Below, in pieces: positions 50,101 to 62,445 of a stretch of 64,000 nucleotides of DNA. Origin of the DNA: Chrysemys picta bellii (taxonomy: Eukaryota > Chordata > Testudines > Emydidae); NCBI RefSeq assembly GCF_011386835.1, contig NC_088804.1, positions 37,249,549 through 37,313,548 on the forward strand, read 5' to 3'. The translations under genes were made by a program, and so were the position numbers. The number at the start of each line of letters is the position of its first letter. Positions within the stretch are counted from its first letter, which is position 1. The notes under the pieces were generated by a model. That model searched no databases and had not been told where the DNA came from. It saw only the letters and a program-made list of their open reading frames with translations.

Positions 50101-50424
50101 CCCTCCACCCCCACCCCCCCACCCCGCCAACTGTGCGGTCATAAAATTTCTGACCAGCACCACCTACGAAAGAAGTCGAGTTCCATGTAGGAATGATGGC
50201 GTTACTGTTGTGCTTTAATTTCAGGCTATAAATCTGTGGTAGAGAGAGTGACTGCCTTCCCCTTCTATACTGATTGTAGGTCAATAACTCAAATTTTCAA
50301 CCTGCTGCCCTGTTTATTTATGGTCCAGTGGCTAGGACAGTAGCCTAGGACTCTGCTAGAGGAGAAGCAACCTGTTGGAGGTCACTGTTTCCCCTCTCAC
50401 TCATTGTCTGTCTGCCTTGTCTAC

Positions 50425-50710
50425 TTAGGGCAGGTCTACACTACAACCTAAGTCAATATAATTTATGTTGCTCAGGGGTGTAAAAAAGTCCCATTTCCTC
50501 CTCCGCCCAAAACTATGCAAGTTTCGTGCTGTCCACACCAGCACTATGTCTCCTGCCGACGTAGCTTCTGCTTCTTGCTGATGTGGAGTAATTATGCCAA
50601 AAGGAAAGCACTCTCCCATCAGCATAATGTCTTCACCAGACACACTACGGCAGCACAAATGCATTGGTGCAGTTGCATCGATGTAGCACTATAGTGTAGG
50701 CTTGCCCTTA
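50425..50710. mobile_element. MITE (family B) in HNF4 intron 2
   Basis: Inverted ends ttagggcaggtctacactac and tagtgtaggcttgccctta. Same end type as 57666, 57996 and 60576. It lies about 150 bases before the exon 3 acceptor. Confidence 0.75.
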
Positions 50711-51204
<494 letters not shown>

Positions 51205-51279
51205 AAGGTCATTGACTGGACTCAATGACCTTTCAAGATCCCTTCCAGCTCTATGAGCTAGGTGTATATCTCCATTAAA
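51205..51279 (+). mobile_element. SINE tail fragment forming a foldback with the preceding SINE
   Basis: ctggactcaatgacctttca and ggtgtatatctccatta match the SINE tail in forward orientation, directly after a reverse copy, so the pair can form a hairpin in RNA. Confidence 0.75.
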
Positions 51280-51654
51280 AAAGAAATTAATGTAGAGCCA
51301 TGACCCTTTTCTTGAAGCAGAAAGTCCATTTAGTATCTATTTTTCTAAATGCGTGTATAGGCCCTTTGCTTCTTTACAGTTAATTCACTGTACGGTACAG
51401 AATCATATGAACTTTGCAGGGCATCCTCCATAACACACTACAGCGGGAGTGTAGTCTTGTAGTCAGGGAAAGAGCCTGCAAAGCACGGTGTGCTTGGAGT
51501 CTATCCCTCGTTGTACCACTGTGACTTTGAGCAAGGCATTTCCACACCTGAGCCTCTATTTCCCATCCCACCTTTTGTCTTATCTATCAAGACTAAAGGC
51601 TCCTCAGGGCAGGGATTCTCTTCCTCTGCATCTACCCACAATGTGGCTCTCTTT

Positions 51655-51965
51655 AGGACTGGGTGGGAAACAGTTTTCCTATCCCAAGAGAATTGCTGAC
51701 ATTTCAAAAATTTTCACATCCCAAATCGGGATAAAGAATCAGAATCTTGAAAATGTTCGTGAACCAAAAATCTGAAAAATAAAAAAATAAAAATTTGTTT
51801 TGGGTCAATCAAAATGTTTCATTCTGATAATTATTTTGAAACATTTCATTTTGATTTCAAATGTTTTTCCTTTAAATTTTTTTTAAGATTAATTTCCAAA
51901 AAGTTTAGAAACAAAAAGCCATTTTGACTCAAAAAAAAAAAGAAAAAAAGAAAAAAAAAACCCGT
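51655..51965. repeat. AT-rich repeat (family C)
   Basis: gggtgggaaacagttttcc, cgtgaaccaaaaatctgaaa and ggtcaatcaaaatgtttcat; ends in an A-rich run near 51940. Confidence 0.55.
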
Positions 51966-52013
51966 CCTGGTTCAATATTGTTGACTGCATTGTTTTAGCT
52001 GTTTTGGCCCTAG

Positions 52014-52580
52014 GGTATTAGAGAGACAAGGTGAGTGACATCAGACCACCAGTGGACAAACACTTTTCACAAAACAATCACCCCATATATGAGCTCTGTC
52101 CTGCTCATCAAAGGAAACCTGCACAACATCTTCAAAAGATGAGTCTGGGAATTAAAATTCACAGCTATAGGAGAACACTTCAACCTTCCTGGCCACACAA
52201 TAGTAGATTTTAAGGTAGCCATCCTATAGCAAAAAAACTTCAGGACCAGACTTCAAAGAGAAACTGCTGAGCTTCAGTTCATTTGCAAATTTGACACCAT
52301 CAGCTCAGGATTAAACAAAGACTGTGAATGGCTAGCCAACTACAAAAGCAGTTTCTCCTCCCTTGGTGTTCACACCTCAACTGCTAGAAGAGGGCCTCAC
52401 CCTCCCTGATTGAACTAACCTCTTTATCTCCAGATTGATTCTTGCCTGCATATTTATACCTGCCTCTGGGAATTTTCCATTACATGCATCTGATGAAGTG
52501 GGTATTCACCCACGAAAGCTTATGCTCCAATACATCTGTTAGTCTATAAGGTGCCACAGGACTCTTTGTTGCTTTTTACA
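52014..52580 (+). pseudogene. 5'-truncated Penelope-like element fragment (endonuclease C-terminus and terminal repeat)
   Basis: Conceptual translation around 52160-52350 gives GEHFNLPGHT and RLQRETAEL, closely matching the C-terminal end of the intact PLE protein at 31754-34036, but with an in-frame stop and a frame shift. It continues into a terminal region with a better-preserved hammerhead-like core and ends at ctttttacag. The upstream part (52031-52140) resembles PLE sequence of a more diverged type. It sits in HNF4 intron 3 on the sense strand and cannot encode a working protein. Confidence 0.8.
52484..52537 (+). ncRNA. Hammerhead-ribozyme-like motif, best preserved copy
   Basis: CTGATGA at 52490-52496, then a 6-bp hairpin gtgggt/acccac with loop attc, then GAAA at 52514-52517, then GC-TTAT-GC and TC. 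Both invariant core boxes are present. Caveats are one extra A between the first box and stem II, and a stem I (atgcat with atacat) that pairs at 5 of 6 positions only if two bases are skipped. PLEs are known to carry minimal hammerheads in their terminal repeats. Confidence 0.55.
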
Positions 52581-52631
52581 GCTTTGCTAGACACTCAAAT
52601 TCATGGTCTTCATAAAGACACTAGATTTATA

Positions 52632-52829
52632 TGTTTCAGAGTGGTAGCCGTGTTAGTCTGTATCAGCAAAAAGAACAGGAGTACTTGTGGCACCTTAGAG
52701 GCTAACACATTTATTTGGGCATAAGCTTTCATGGGCTAAAACCCACTTCATCCGATGAAGCCCACGAAAGCTTATGCCCAAATAAATGTGTTCGTCTCTA
52801 AGGTGCCACAAGCACTCCTCGTTCTTTTT
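52632..52829. mobile_element. Foldback PLE terminal-repeat element with 12-bp duplication
   Basis: Inverted arms (left starting tgtttcagagtggtagccg, right ending with gttcttttt) are flanked by actagatttata at 52620-52631 and 52830-52841. The centre joins the arms inside the hammerhead-like region, so only one arm keeps the stem II hairpin. Its sequence (aaataaatgtg, cttgtggcacc) matches the subfamily of the intact PLE at 31758-34368 better than the other two foldbacks do. Confidence 0.85.
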
Positions 52830-53288
52830 ACTAGATTTATAGTTTATTACACCAATCTGTACCCCTCAAATCCCCCTTTTTTGTCCTATGACTGCAGAGG
52901 CATTAATTGGCCACTTCACCTTGAATGGTCTCCTGCAATATGTGTTAATTACTTATGCTAGATAATCTGTTCCATCTTGGCTTTAGCTGTGACACTCTGA
53001 GCACCTTTCTCAGAAGTGGTAAAGAGCTCTGAGTAGCTTGAAAGCTCTCTTTCCCCCACAGAAGTTGTTTCAATAGAAGATATGACCTCGCCCACCTTGT
53101 CTGTCTAGTTCAAGATTCTCCAAATGGGATGTTTCAACAATTATGAAACCATTTTAATCAAAATAGTCTTGAGTCTGGTGGTTCGTCAAACCTGACACTG
53201 TTTCATGAAGAATTTTTCTTTCAATGAATCAGCATTTTCTGACAAAAATACTTGCCTGATTCAAAGGAGTGTTCTGAGTTTTAATTGA

Positions 53289-53336
53289 CTGATGAGCTGG
53301 TGGTCCCTTTTGGTCTGTAACTATGACTCTATGATT
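53289..53336 (+). mobile_element. CR1 tail fragment
   Basis: tggtcccttttggtctgtaa and ctatgactctatgatt match the CR1 3' end. Confidence 0.6.
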
Positions 53337-53370
53337 GTGATACTAGCACAATCTGGAATCAGGACAGCTG

Positions 53371-53457
53371 GAGAATCATAGGAATGGAAGGGACCTCGAG
53401 AGGTCATCTAGTTCAGTCACCTGCCCTCATAGCAGGACTAAGTATTATCTAGTATAG
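53371..53457 (-). mobile_element. CR1 tail fragment, reverse
   Basis: gagaatcataggaatggaag, ggacctcgagaggtcatcta and agcaggactaagtattat are the reverse complement of a CR1 end. Confidence 0.75.
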
Positions 53458-54023
53458 GTCCAGGACTGCTCCTGTTTATGTGCAGCACCAACATGTCCCT
53501 CATAGCTCTCACAACAAGTAGGTCTTGATCATGCTCCCATTGAAATTGCTGGTGAAACTGCTATTGACTTTATTGGAACAGGACGAAGGCCTTCATTAGT
53601 ATTGCTGTCACGCTCAGCCTCTGTTTGTAGACTGCCCATTTAACTCCAGCTTGTTCTATCAAATATTATCAGATGCACTCTGACATTTCCAACTGGTTCA
53701 CAAGTGAAGAGATAACTGGGGTATTATGATGCGTCTAAGCAGCATCAATTGGCAGGAAAGACCTTTGTACCAAAATGCTGTCATAGATTAGGAAAATGCT
53801 TCAGCTGAGATGCTGCTTGAAAGCCTTGAACAGCTACTTTACCTGAGTTACACTATGAAAAACACTGCCTTGCTATTTACTATGGTATCTCTGACACCTG
53901 ATCATCTATCACCTGCTTGATGGAACATTGCTGGTGATACTTCTGTACCTAGATTGTAAGCTATTGGGCAAGGGCTGTCTTCTAGCTCTGATTGATTTCC
54001 GCTCTCACTTTGACCTCGGCCCA

Positions 54024-54179
54024 CGCCACTTCCTGCAGCTCCCATTGGCCTGGAGCAGCGAACCACAGCCACTGGGAGCCATGATTGGCCGAACCTGCGG
54101 ACGTGGCAGGTAAACAAACCAGCCCAGCCTGCCAGGGGCTTTTCCTGCACAAGCGGCGGAACAAGTTTGGGAACCACTG
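54024..54179. mobile_element. hAT MITE, truncated right half
   Basis: Matches the right half of the 46304 copy (gcagctcccattggcctgg through gggaaccactg). The left half is absent. Confidence 0.8.
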
Positions 54180-54204
54180 GTCTATACTAATACATTAAGA
54201 ACAC

Positions 54205-54285
54205 TGGGTGAAATCCTGGCTTCACTGATCTCAGTGGGAATTTTGCCATTGACTTCAGTGGAGCCACGACTTTACCCACTGAGAT
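54205..54285. repeat. Short palindromic interspersed repeat
   Basis: ggtgaaatcctggcttcact, gccattgacttcagtggagc and cccactgagatc form an inverted-arm repeat of the same family. Confidence 0.5.
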
Positions 54286-55317
54286 CAAATCTCTTGCCAG
54301 ACTTTTGACTGTGTCTTCCCTGGATAAAATGAGTGTGCTAAAATTTGGCATAGGAATTGTTTTGTGATAGGAAGCAGCAAGAATGCCAACTGTTTTATTT
54401 TTAGAGAACAGCGAATATAATGTTTGAAAAAAGATTCCTTCAATAAAATATAACTTAAATGTTAGCATATAGTGGATGGAGTGGTTACATGTTTCATGGC
54501 CTGGAAATATTGAAATCTAGTTGATCAGCACCATTACTTGGTTTGTAGCTTCATTTTTAAAAATAGATTTTAAAGTAACGGTTGTAAAGCTTTGGCTTAC
54601 TCATTTAATATTGACTGCAGCTTGGTGACTCTGTAAGTTCCACATAATCAAATTCTTTGAAGTTCAACTTATGAGAACACTGCTGATTTTGTGATTTTGA
54701 TTTTGATTTTTTTGCAAACCGGTAGGAAATATTTTGATGGACCTAGAGCAGTTTCTTGATTGACTGCACACCATACTGAATGCAAAAAGTGTGCATCATT
54801 TTCTTGCACAGTGGTGTGCACAAAAATTCGAATCTAGTTCTTGTCTCTGAATAATTCTAGGAAATATTCAGCTTTAAGAAGAAGCATTAGAAAAACTTGT
54901 CTTCTGATTGTTCGATAGCTAGAATGATAGTGGAAACATTTGTGCATTACCCTTGCACCCACTATTTCACCATAACACACTGAGACAGTTAGACACAACT
55001 CTGTGGAATTTGGCACATTCTTCATCACTATATTTTAGCAAGCTTATTTGTAATAGCAATCAGGCTTTCCAGGATGTGGCAATAACACTGTCTTCTCACA
55101 GTACATGGAAGAGATCTGAGATATTTATTATTCAGAACGTGCCTTGGGTGTGGTATTACGAGGCTGTATCATCATCACTACAGAGTATGATCACCACCGC
55201 CACACCTGCTGCTGAATATGTCCAGGCACAAGCTTGGAAACTTTGTGTTCCTAAAATGTTTTCATCTTGACGAAACTCATCAATAACCTGGCATGTTGTA
55301 TCTGGAGTACAATAATA

Positions 55318-55512
55318 GAGCTGGGTGGGAACTGGTTTTTCCATCCTGCAAAACATTTTTGAGTTCAGAAATTTTTCCCTGTCTAAAATCAGACATAAAA
55401 GTCAAAATCTCAAAAATATTTATGAACCAACACATACATCTATTTTCTTTGGTTTGGGTCAATTGAAATGTTTAGTTTCAATAATTTCAAAATGCTTTTT
55501 GTTTATCTGTAA
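55318..55512. repeat. AT-rich repeat (family C), left part
   Basis: gagctgggtgggaactggtt through ttcaataatttcaaaatgc, then broken by the 744-bp insertion; the right part resumes at 56257 and runs to about 56450 (gagaaattcatcgaaccc). Confidence 0.6.
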
Positions 55513-56256
55513 TGTGGCGAGGGGACGACTCACCGCTGTGGCACCTCCTGCTGGTCATCCAGGGCTGAGCACCCTCTGCAGGCTGGTGTCTCGCCTGCCG
55601 CTGGCCCCCGTGTCCCTCCCGGACCCTGGTGCCCCTCTATGTCAGGGTTCTGCCCTGGCAGTAACCCACACTCTGGGTCTCCCCACCCAGGGGAACCCCC
55701 AACCCTCTATCCCTACCTTGCCTCAGTGGCTACTGCCAGTCACCATCTAGCCCCCGCTCCCTCGGGCGGACTGCAGTCTATAAACCACTCATCATTGGCA
55801 AGGGGGGTTGGACCAGCTGCCTCTGCCTATCTCTGGGCAGCCCTTGTACCCCTTTGTGGGCCCTTAACCAGGCCTGCAGCTGGGGCTTTGCTAGGCACCA
55901 GCATCCCAAGCATGTGCTTGGGGCAGCACTTTTCAAGGGGCAGCACTCTGGTCCTTTTTTTATTTGCTTTGGGATGCAAAAAACCTGGAGCCGGCGCTGT
56001 TCCCAGCACTGCTCCACCCTAAGTACCCACCTCAGCTTCCCAGGCAACCAGGTCCTTCTCTCTCACAAAGCTAGAGAGAGAATGCCTTTTTCAGTCTCTG
56101 GCCCTCAGCCCCCTTATAGGGACAGCTGTGGCCTGATTGGGTTGTGGCCCCACCAGTGGCTGCTTCGTCCAATCAGCCTAGCATTTCTCCGCCACAGCCC
56201 TCTCCAGGGCTGCTTTAACCCTCTCAGGGCAGGAGTGGGGTGAACACCCCGCTACT
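55513..56256. mobile_element. Candidate solo LTR or other 744-bp insertion
   Basis: Starts tgtggcgaggggacgac and ends gaacaccccgctact, flanked by tgtaa at 55508-55512 and 56257-56261. It interrupts an AT-rich repeat that continues on both sides. The interior is CT-rich and non-coding and includes a hAT-like end (cctggagccggcgctg near 55985). TG start and 5-bp duplication favour an LTR, but the CT end is atypical. Confidence 0.55.
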
Positions 56257-57665
56257 TGTAAAATGTAATGAGCGTTTGATTTCAACTTTTTCTGGACTAA
56301 TTAGATTAAATGTTTAATTTAAAAGTCAATTTAAACCACAAAAACTGGAATTTGACATTTTAAAAATGTCAACATGAAATATTCTGAAAATTTCGAAACA
56401 GTATTTCTTGACATTTTGAGAAGTTGAGAAATTCATCGAACCCAGTCTTATTTCCCAAGCAGATCTGGTTTTGACAAACTGGAATTTTGGGATTTAGGGA
56501 ACCAGGGTGTTGTTATCCAAACTGGCATTTGCCAGAGCCTAAGGCTGCCACCTGTTTTTGTGAAAAGTATCATTGGATTTCTGATCTTGGTTTTACATCT
56601 CATTTGAATGATGCCCAAAATGAATGTATACTTCAAACTAAAGAATTTGGCTTAAAGAATTAGTAAATGGTAAAAGTCTCATTGACTTCAAACAGAGCAA
56701 AATTAGGTCAAAATTGAGCACTTCTGAAAATCCTAGTGTAGAATCTCTGACAATAGAGCACTATTTTAAAAACCTGTATAATATGAAGTACATTTTAATA
56801 ACACACTTTAAGGACCATAGAGTAAGCAGCATCTGAAATTGTGGGGCAAAGGCACTGGGATATAACCATTTTTCCTTACCTTTAACCGTCCTTTTGTTGT
56901 TTCCTAAATGTTCACTTTTTATTTAAAGGGCCTAACCCTGAAGCCAAGAGTCTACCTCTTCTGTTAATTTTGATTCCTGAGAGTTGGGGCTGTGAACATG
57001 TTTCTGAGCGGTTTTGGAGAGATTACAAGTTTCAAGTCATTCAAGGAACTGATGTGGGAGACTAAAATGTGACCAGACATTCTCAGGTTGCTGGTTGAAC
57101 TGGCTTAGGAGAATGCAGCAGGATATATAGATTGGTTAGTTGAAAGGGATGGTTAGTTGAAAGGCATTAAATATTCTTAGTTCATTGGTAGAATTGGCTG
57201 GAGATAACAGAATGTGACTAGAAGTTTTCAGGCTGCAGATCGAAGTAACAGAAAGGAGACCAGAGCGTGCTTAGAGGTTCTCAGGACACTAGTTGAATGT
57301 CTGTAGTGGAGAATTGCTCTGAGGTTGCTGACAGAGGGAAAGGGTTCTTAGGTCACTGATGGAATTTACACAGGAGAATGGGATGTGATTAGGTGTTGAG
57401 ATCAAATGAATATACCCTACTGTAATTTTCACATTCGTTCTCATTCCTGACGTAACAGCTTTGGGTAGGCGAAGCTTTGATCCCTGTTTCCTTTCACAAT
57501 GCTTCCATGTAAGTTTTCTACCACTATACACTTTACCTTACACTAAAGGAGGAAGTGTATCTAATGCTTAGGAATCAGGACACTGGGGGCTGTTTTTAGC
57601 CCTGGCACTGACTTGGTGTAACCTTGCATCCATTTATATTGGCAGGAATTTTCAAAGAAGGCCAA

Positions 57666-57965
57666 GGGCTTGTCTACACTACAGGCACATCAGCAGTATA
57701 GTTCCAGAGCCGTAGGCTATCTCTGGGCTGCCTCCCGTAGCTGTGCCACTGCAGCTCTGTAGCATAGACGCTTCCTACATGGATAGAAGGTTTTTTTTCT
57801 GTCACTATGGGAACTCCATCTCCTCGAGTGGTAGAAGCTAGGTCGATGGAAGAATTGTTCCATTGACCGTCCTAGCCATGTCTGCACCGGGGTGAGATCG
57901 GCTTAACTATGGTGCTCCGGGGTGTGACAAATATAAATTTGAAGTGTAGAGTAAGTGTGTTTAAG
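57666..57965. mobile_element. MITE (family B), decayed right end
   Basis: Left end gggcttgtctacactacagg; the right side (gaagtgtagagtaagtg near 57950) is a weaker inverted match. Interior is unique to this copy. Confidence 0.6.
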
Positions 57966-57995
57966 TGTAGAGAGTAAAGTGCCCATATCGCCCTG

Positions 57996-58249
57996 AGGGC
58001 TTGTCTTCACTCCCATTCTGCGTCGATGCAGCTGTGCTGATGTAGCGCGTCTAGTGAAGACGCGCTATGTCGGTGGGAGAGCGCTTTCCCATTGACGTAA
58101 TTACTCCACCTCGATGAGAGGCGGAAGCTCTGTTGGCAGAAGAGCATCACAGCGTGGTGTAGGCACCGCTGTAAATCTGTAAGTCAATGTAACTTACATC
58201 GACTTTAGCGGTAGTTACATCGACTTAAGCAGAAGTGTAGACAAGCCCC
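57996..58249. mobile_element. MITE (family B)
   Basis: Ends agggcttgtcttcact and agtgtagacaagcccc are inverted repeats. Internal hairpin tagcgcgtctagtgaagacg and the repeated acatcgacttaag motif are visible. Confidence 0.75.
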
Positions 58250-58450
58250 AAATGTCAATAAGAGTCTAACTCCTTTCAACTCCTTTGAAAATCCCAGCTT
58301 TGAATTTTGTGGGACTCAGTTTACCAATCTGTAAATAGAGTTAATATTTAAGCTCTCAATACCCCTTTGAGGGAAAGCATTAATGTTTGTAAAATTCCTT
58401 GGGTTCCTCTGATAAAGAGCATGTGCAGAAGTAGAAAGGATTATATTTAT

Positions 58451-58480
58451 ATTATTGTTATTATTATTATTATTATTATT
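58451..58480 (+). repeat. (ATT)n microsatellite
   Basis: Mostly perfect att units, one interruption (gtt). Confidence 0.95.
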
Positions 58481-58920
58481 CACTTCAATTTCTTTTTCTA
58501 GGCAGGTATCCAGGGCTTTCTTGCTTAGTGGTTCAAAACATTCATAACTTGGTTCTTAGCTGTAGTTTTCACATCTTTTCTTCCTGCTTTTGAAACAAGA
58601 AGTTCAGATTCTATGGCCATAATTTGGCTCCCACAAGTAATTGCAGACACAGCCGAATGCATTCATGTGTATTCTATACCTCACTGTACTCAGAAAGCAG
58701 GCAGTTACATGGATAGTGCAGGTTAGTTGCAGGTGCAAAATCACACCCACAACATCAGAAGTCGGGTTCAGGCCTTTTGAAAAATCAGACTCTTCTGCTC
58801 AGGCCAGGGAACAGAAAGGGTCAATTTGTTACTGTGGATCAGAAGATTGTGAAAGCTCACCAGATGTCACCAGATCTCCTTGCCAGATTCATTATTGTGT
58901 AACTCATAGTTGTCAATCTG

Positions 58921-58945
58921 CACACACACACACACACACACACAC
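58921..58945 (+). repeat. (CA)n microsatellite
   Basis: Twelve perfect CA units in HNF4 intron 3. Confidence 0.97.
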
Positions 58946-60575
58946 GCACTTGCTTCAGGACCTCCAGTTGGCTTATTGAGATCATTCCAAGAATGGCAAA
59001 GCTAAATGAGGACGTTGACTGTTATAGAACAATTAACTTGGACGGATGGTTATTAAACGGGAGTTTTTGCCTAAACTTCTGTGGAGAGGGATGGGTTTGC
59101 TGCTGCTGAAGTGGAATCAATGTTGACACTTTTATTTATCGGATTTCAGGTTGGTGCACACTCATGACTCATGTTCTGTTCCCCGTTCTAGCCTGTGTGG
59201 CAATGGAGCAAGGACAGAAAGGTTTGGGAAATAAGATCTGTTTGTTGTAATTCCACTACAAGGATGACGAACACAGCACTGTTTATTCAGGAGCCCAATA
59301 GGTGCAGTGCTTTGCAATCTGCCTGGATTCTGATTGGCTAGCACATTTAATGCACTCCTGATGGAAGAAAGGCCCAAGCCAGCTCTAACAATTTAAGCTC
59401 TCTCTTCTCTGTCAGATGGAGAACGTATTTAGTTTGATTTGTGCTTTCCACAGTCAGGATAGTTCAAACATGCCAGGGCATGTTGGTTGTAGCTATAACA
59501 AATTCCCTGTTTGTCTCTTCAGGGACACAGGCTTAAGCAGTAATCAGGGTCCCATGCCAAGGTTCCTTCCCTCCTGCCTCATTATTGAAAAGTTCGGGGC
59601 ATACCCTTCCTTTCATCACCCAGCAGCTGCTGCCATCAGAAGGTTGGCTTCTCTTTTTGCTGTGTCTGTAGCACTGACTTCCACTCCAGCCAGCACTGTG
59701 TGCACTGACGGACTCTGACAGGGGCAAGCATAGATGGCAGAGCTCTTTTGGATGGGTAGTGGGCTGAAGGAAACCCAAATGAGACTACAGCTTTGCCCAT
59801 TCCCCAATGCACTATTCCTTTGTTCTTTGGCTGTAAAACAAGAGTTGTCTATTCCACCCTATCACTTCGCCTGATATTATAATTGCAGGGTGATAGATTG
59901 GGATTAATGAGAGAAGCTAGTAAAGTCTGAAGGTGAGTAAAGCTTTCACAGGCTGAGTGTGACAATGTGGGTTCAGACACTAACAACACACAATATAGAG
60001 ACCTCGCCCCATATTCCTGCTCAGCTGTTAGAGTCAGCACAGGTTGGTCTGCTGCAGTGTCAGTCATTATATTAATCAGGAACGGTCTAGGGCAGGCATT
60101 GTTCAACCGGGCCTGAGCTGTGGATTTCCCCTCTGTAGGAAGTGTATCGGGGGGTCTGCAGGGAATTGCATTTCTCATTTAGGTCAGGAGGTCTGTCTAT
60201 GACTCAGCCGAGGTCTCTCGTCACGTCTGCTCTGCTCTTATGCTTTTTCCATTCCTCTAGCCGGTTGGGAAATGATTACAGCTGGTCAGAGTTATTTTGA
60301 CGAAAGGCTTTTTTGTGGAAAGGTGGTGTTTCAATGGCAACGAAAGCTACTCGACAAAGGCTATTCGGCACATTAGTGGCAGATCTAGAATTGGATCCCA
60401 GAACTCCTGCCTCAGGTATTCTGAGCCTCAGGTATTCTGCTGCCCTTTGCGAATAACGCCAAGCATAGAGCCCTACAGATAAAGGATGTTCCTCCACGCT
60501 ATCAACCGACAGCAACCCGGAAAATCTCAGTGCACGTAGACCAGTAACATCCCCTCATGGCCCTAGTCCTGTGAC

Positions 60576-61067
60576 TATGGGCTTGTCTACACGGTGACTT
60601 AGTGCACAGCAAGCCAGGGTGTGAATCCACAGCACATGAGCTTGTCATGTTTTAGTCATGGTGTGGATGTTGCTACAGATGTGTGTCAATGCATGCTAGG
60701 GAACTTCGTGTGGGCTGTAGCAGGCTCCACACAGTGACTCCCGGTATGTCAATACAGCAAAATAAAACCTGCGGCAGTAAGTCTGAGGCTAGGTCAACGG
60801 ACTCTGGCTTTTGGTACGGGGTTAAAACTAACAGTGTAGATGTTCGGGTTCAGGCTGGAGAACCTTCCCCTCGCCAACTTTCAGAGCCTGGGCTCAAATC
60901 CAAGCCCAAACGTCCACACTGCCCTTCAGTTGACCTGGGCTCTGCAACTGGTTGCCACAGGCCGTTTTTTGCTGTGTAGATGTGCCCTTCACGCCCAGCA
61001 GACTAGTGCGTTGTGGAGTCACACTCTGGCTTGCCACGCATTCAATTGCTCTGTAGGCAAGCCCTTA
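60576..61067. mobile_element. MITE (family B) interrupted by a second MITE
   Basis: Outer ends tatgggcttgtctacac and gtaggcaagccctta. The stretch from about 60787 to 60990 (ggctaggtcaacgg to gtgtagatgtgcccttc) has its own inverted ends and related gtgtagatgttcgggttcag interior, so it seems to be a later insertion. Confidence 0.65.
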
Positions 61068-62204
61068 GGCACTCACTCCAGAGAGGACAATTTGATGCAA
61101 TTTCAGGTTCTGCCAATATTTGAAATGTGTCTTGAGCAGCTATTCAAGGGGCAAGTAAATGTGTGGTCTTGGAGTACCTGAGTCTTGCCCTAACTGTGGA
61201 ACAAACGTCTCCTGGAAAGAGTAGGCTACAGGTGGCTATGGGATACTGCACTGGATTTGGCCCTTTGTACAAGTCTGCCAACTCCAATGCAAATTCCAAG
61301 CGTGATGTTTGGGTTGCTGGGGCTATCCATTTTTTGGAGTACCAGCCTTTCAGCCATCACAGCCACATGCAGCATTTCAGATGACCTCTCCCCTATTTTT
61401 ACAAGCATAATAAATATTGCAATGCAGTTACCATGTAGCAATCGCTTGATTTCATAGTATGTAAAATATTAACTACGTTAGATGTGTTATGCGATGGCTT
61501 CTTAGGTTCTTTTAGTGATAACAACAAAATCACCTTGAGAAAGTCATTGTGTACCATCCACTTACACTAGAAGATAGACCTTATCAGTGTGTGTGGGAAG
61601 TACTGAAATATGTGCCATAAAATCTATATTGGAAACTTGTGTGAGATAAACAAGGAACAATTCAGTTCTTTTAAAGGGAGCTGATCATTATGGGAATATT
61701 AATGGGTTTATTTTGCTTTATGGGACCTCTATAAAATAAGTGGTGGGGTTTGGTTATATAGCCCATTCCTCCAACCCTCCTCACACGTGTAATCATTACT
61801 CACATGAGAAGGTCCATTCAACACAACAGGGCTACGTGGGTGAGTTGGATTTCCAGGATCAAGCCCCAAGTTTGATTGCTGCAAAAAGTTCCGTACCGAT
61901 TGTAGTGTAAAATTCAGCAAAGCTTGTTTCTAGTTGATTTCATGACTGGCTTTCTAAGACAGTGGACGGTGAGATTTCTTCTGCATGCTGCAATCAGTGC
62001 TGACTTTTCCTGATACACCTGTGAATGGGCGATAACGTTTAGCATGTAACTCAAGTGTAGGTATCCTACAGCTGCAATAAAATTATGAAAGCCAGGCTTT
62101 GGAGCATCAGATCTTCTCACATCTGCCTTTAGATAAGAACAGCCCAGGGTTGTACAGAAATGGCGCCAACCCCCTATGGTAGAATACGGTAGTCTTTTAA
62201 GGGA

Positions 62205-62445
62205 AAAGAATGGCCCAGTGGTTGGGCACGGGTTTGGGATGTGAAGGACTTGGGCTCAATCCTCTGCTCTCCCATGGATGTTCTGTGTGACCTTGGGACA
62301 CTTAGCCCCTCTGGGCCTCAGTCCCTGATCTGTACAATGGGGATAATATGCTTCCCTCCCTCCCAAGGGGGTTGTGAGGAGAAATGCGTTAAAGATTGCG
62401 GAGATCAACTGATGAAAAGCCCCATCTAAGAAATAGGCATTATCA
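62205..62445 (+). repeat. MIR-like SINE, nearly full length
   Basis: gcccagtggttgggcacggg (A-box-like head), ttgggctcaatcctctg (B-box-like), gtgtgaccttgggacactta and cctcagtccctgatctgtac appear in order. The best MIR-type copy in the window. Confidence 0.65.

Noticed and set aside
55500..56250. Host gene exons in the CT-rich block
   Set aside because: The block is bounded by a 5-bp duplication and splits a repeat, so it is an insertion; frames overlap on both strands.
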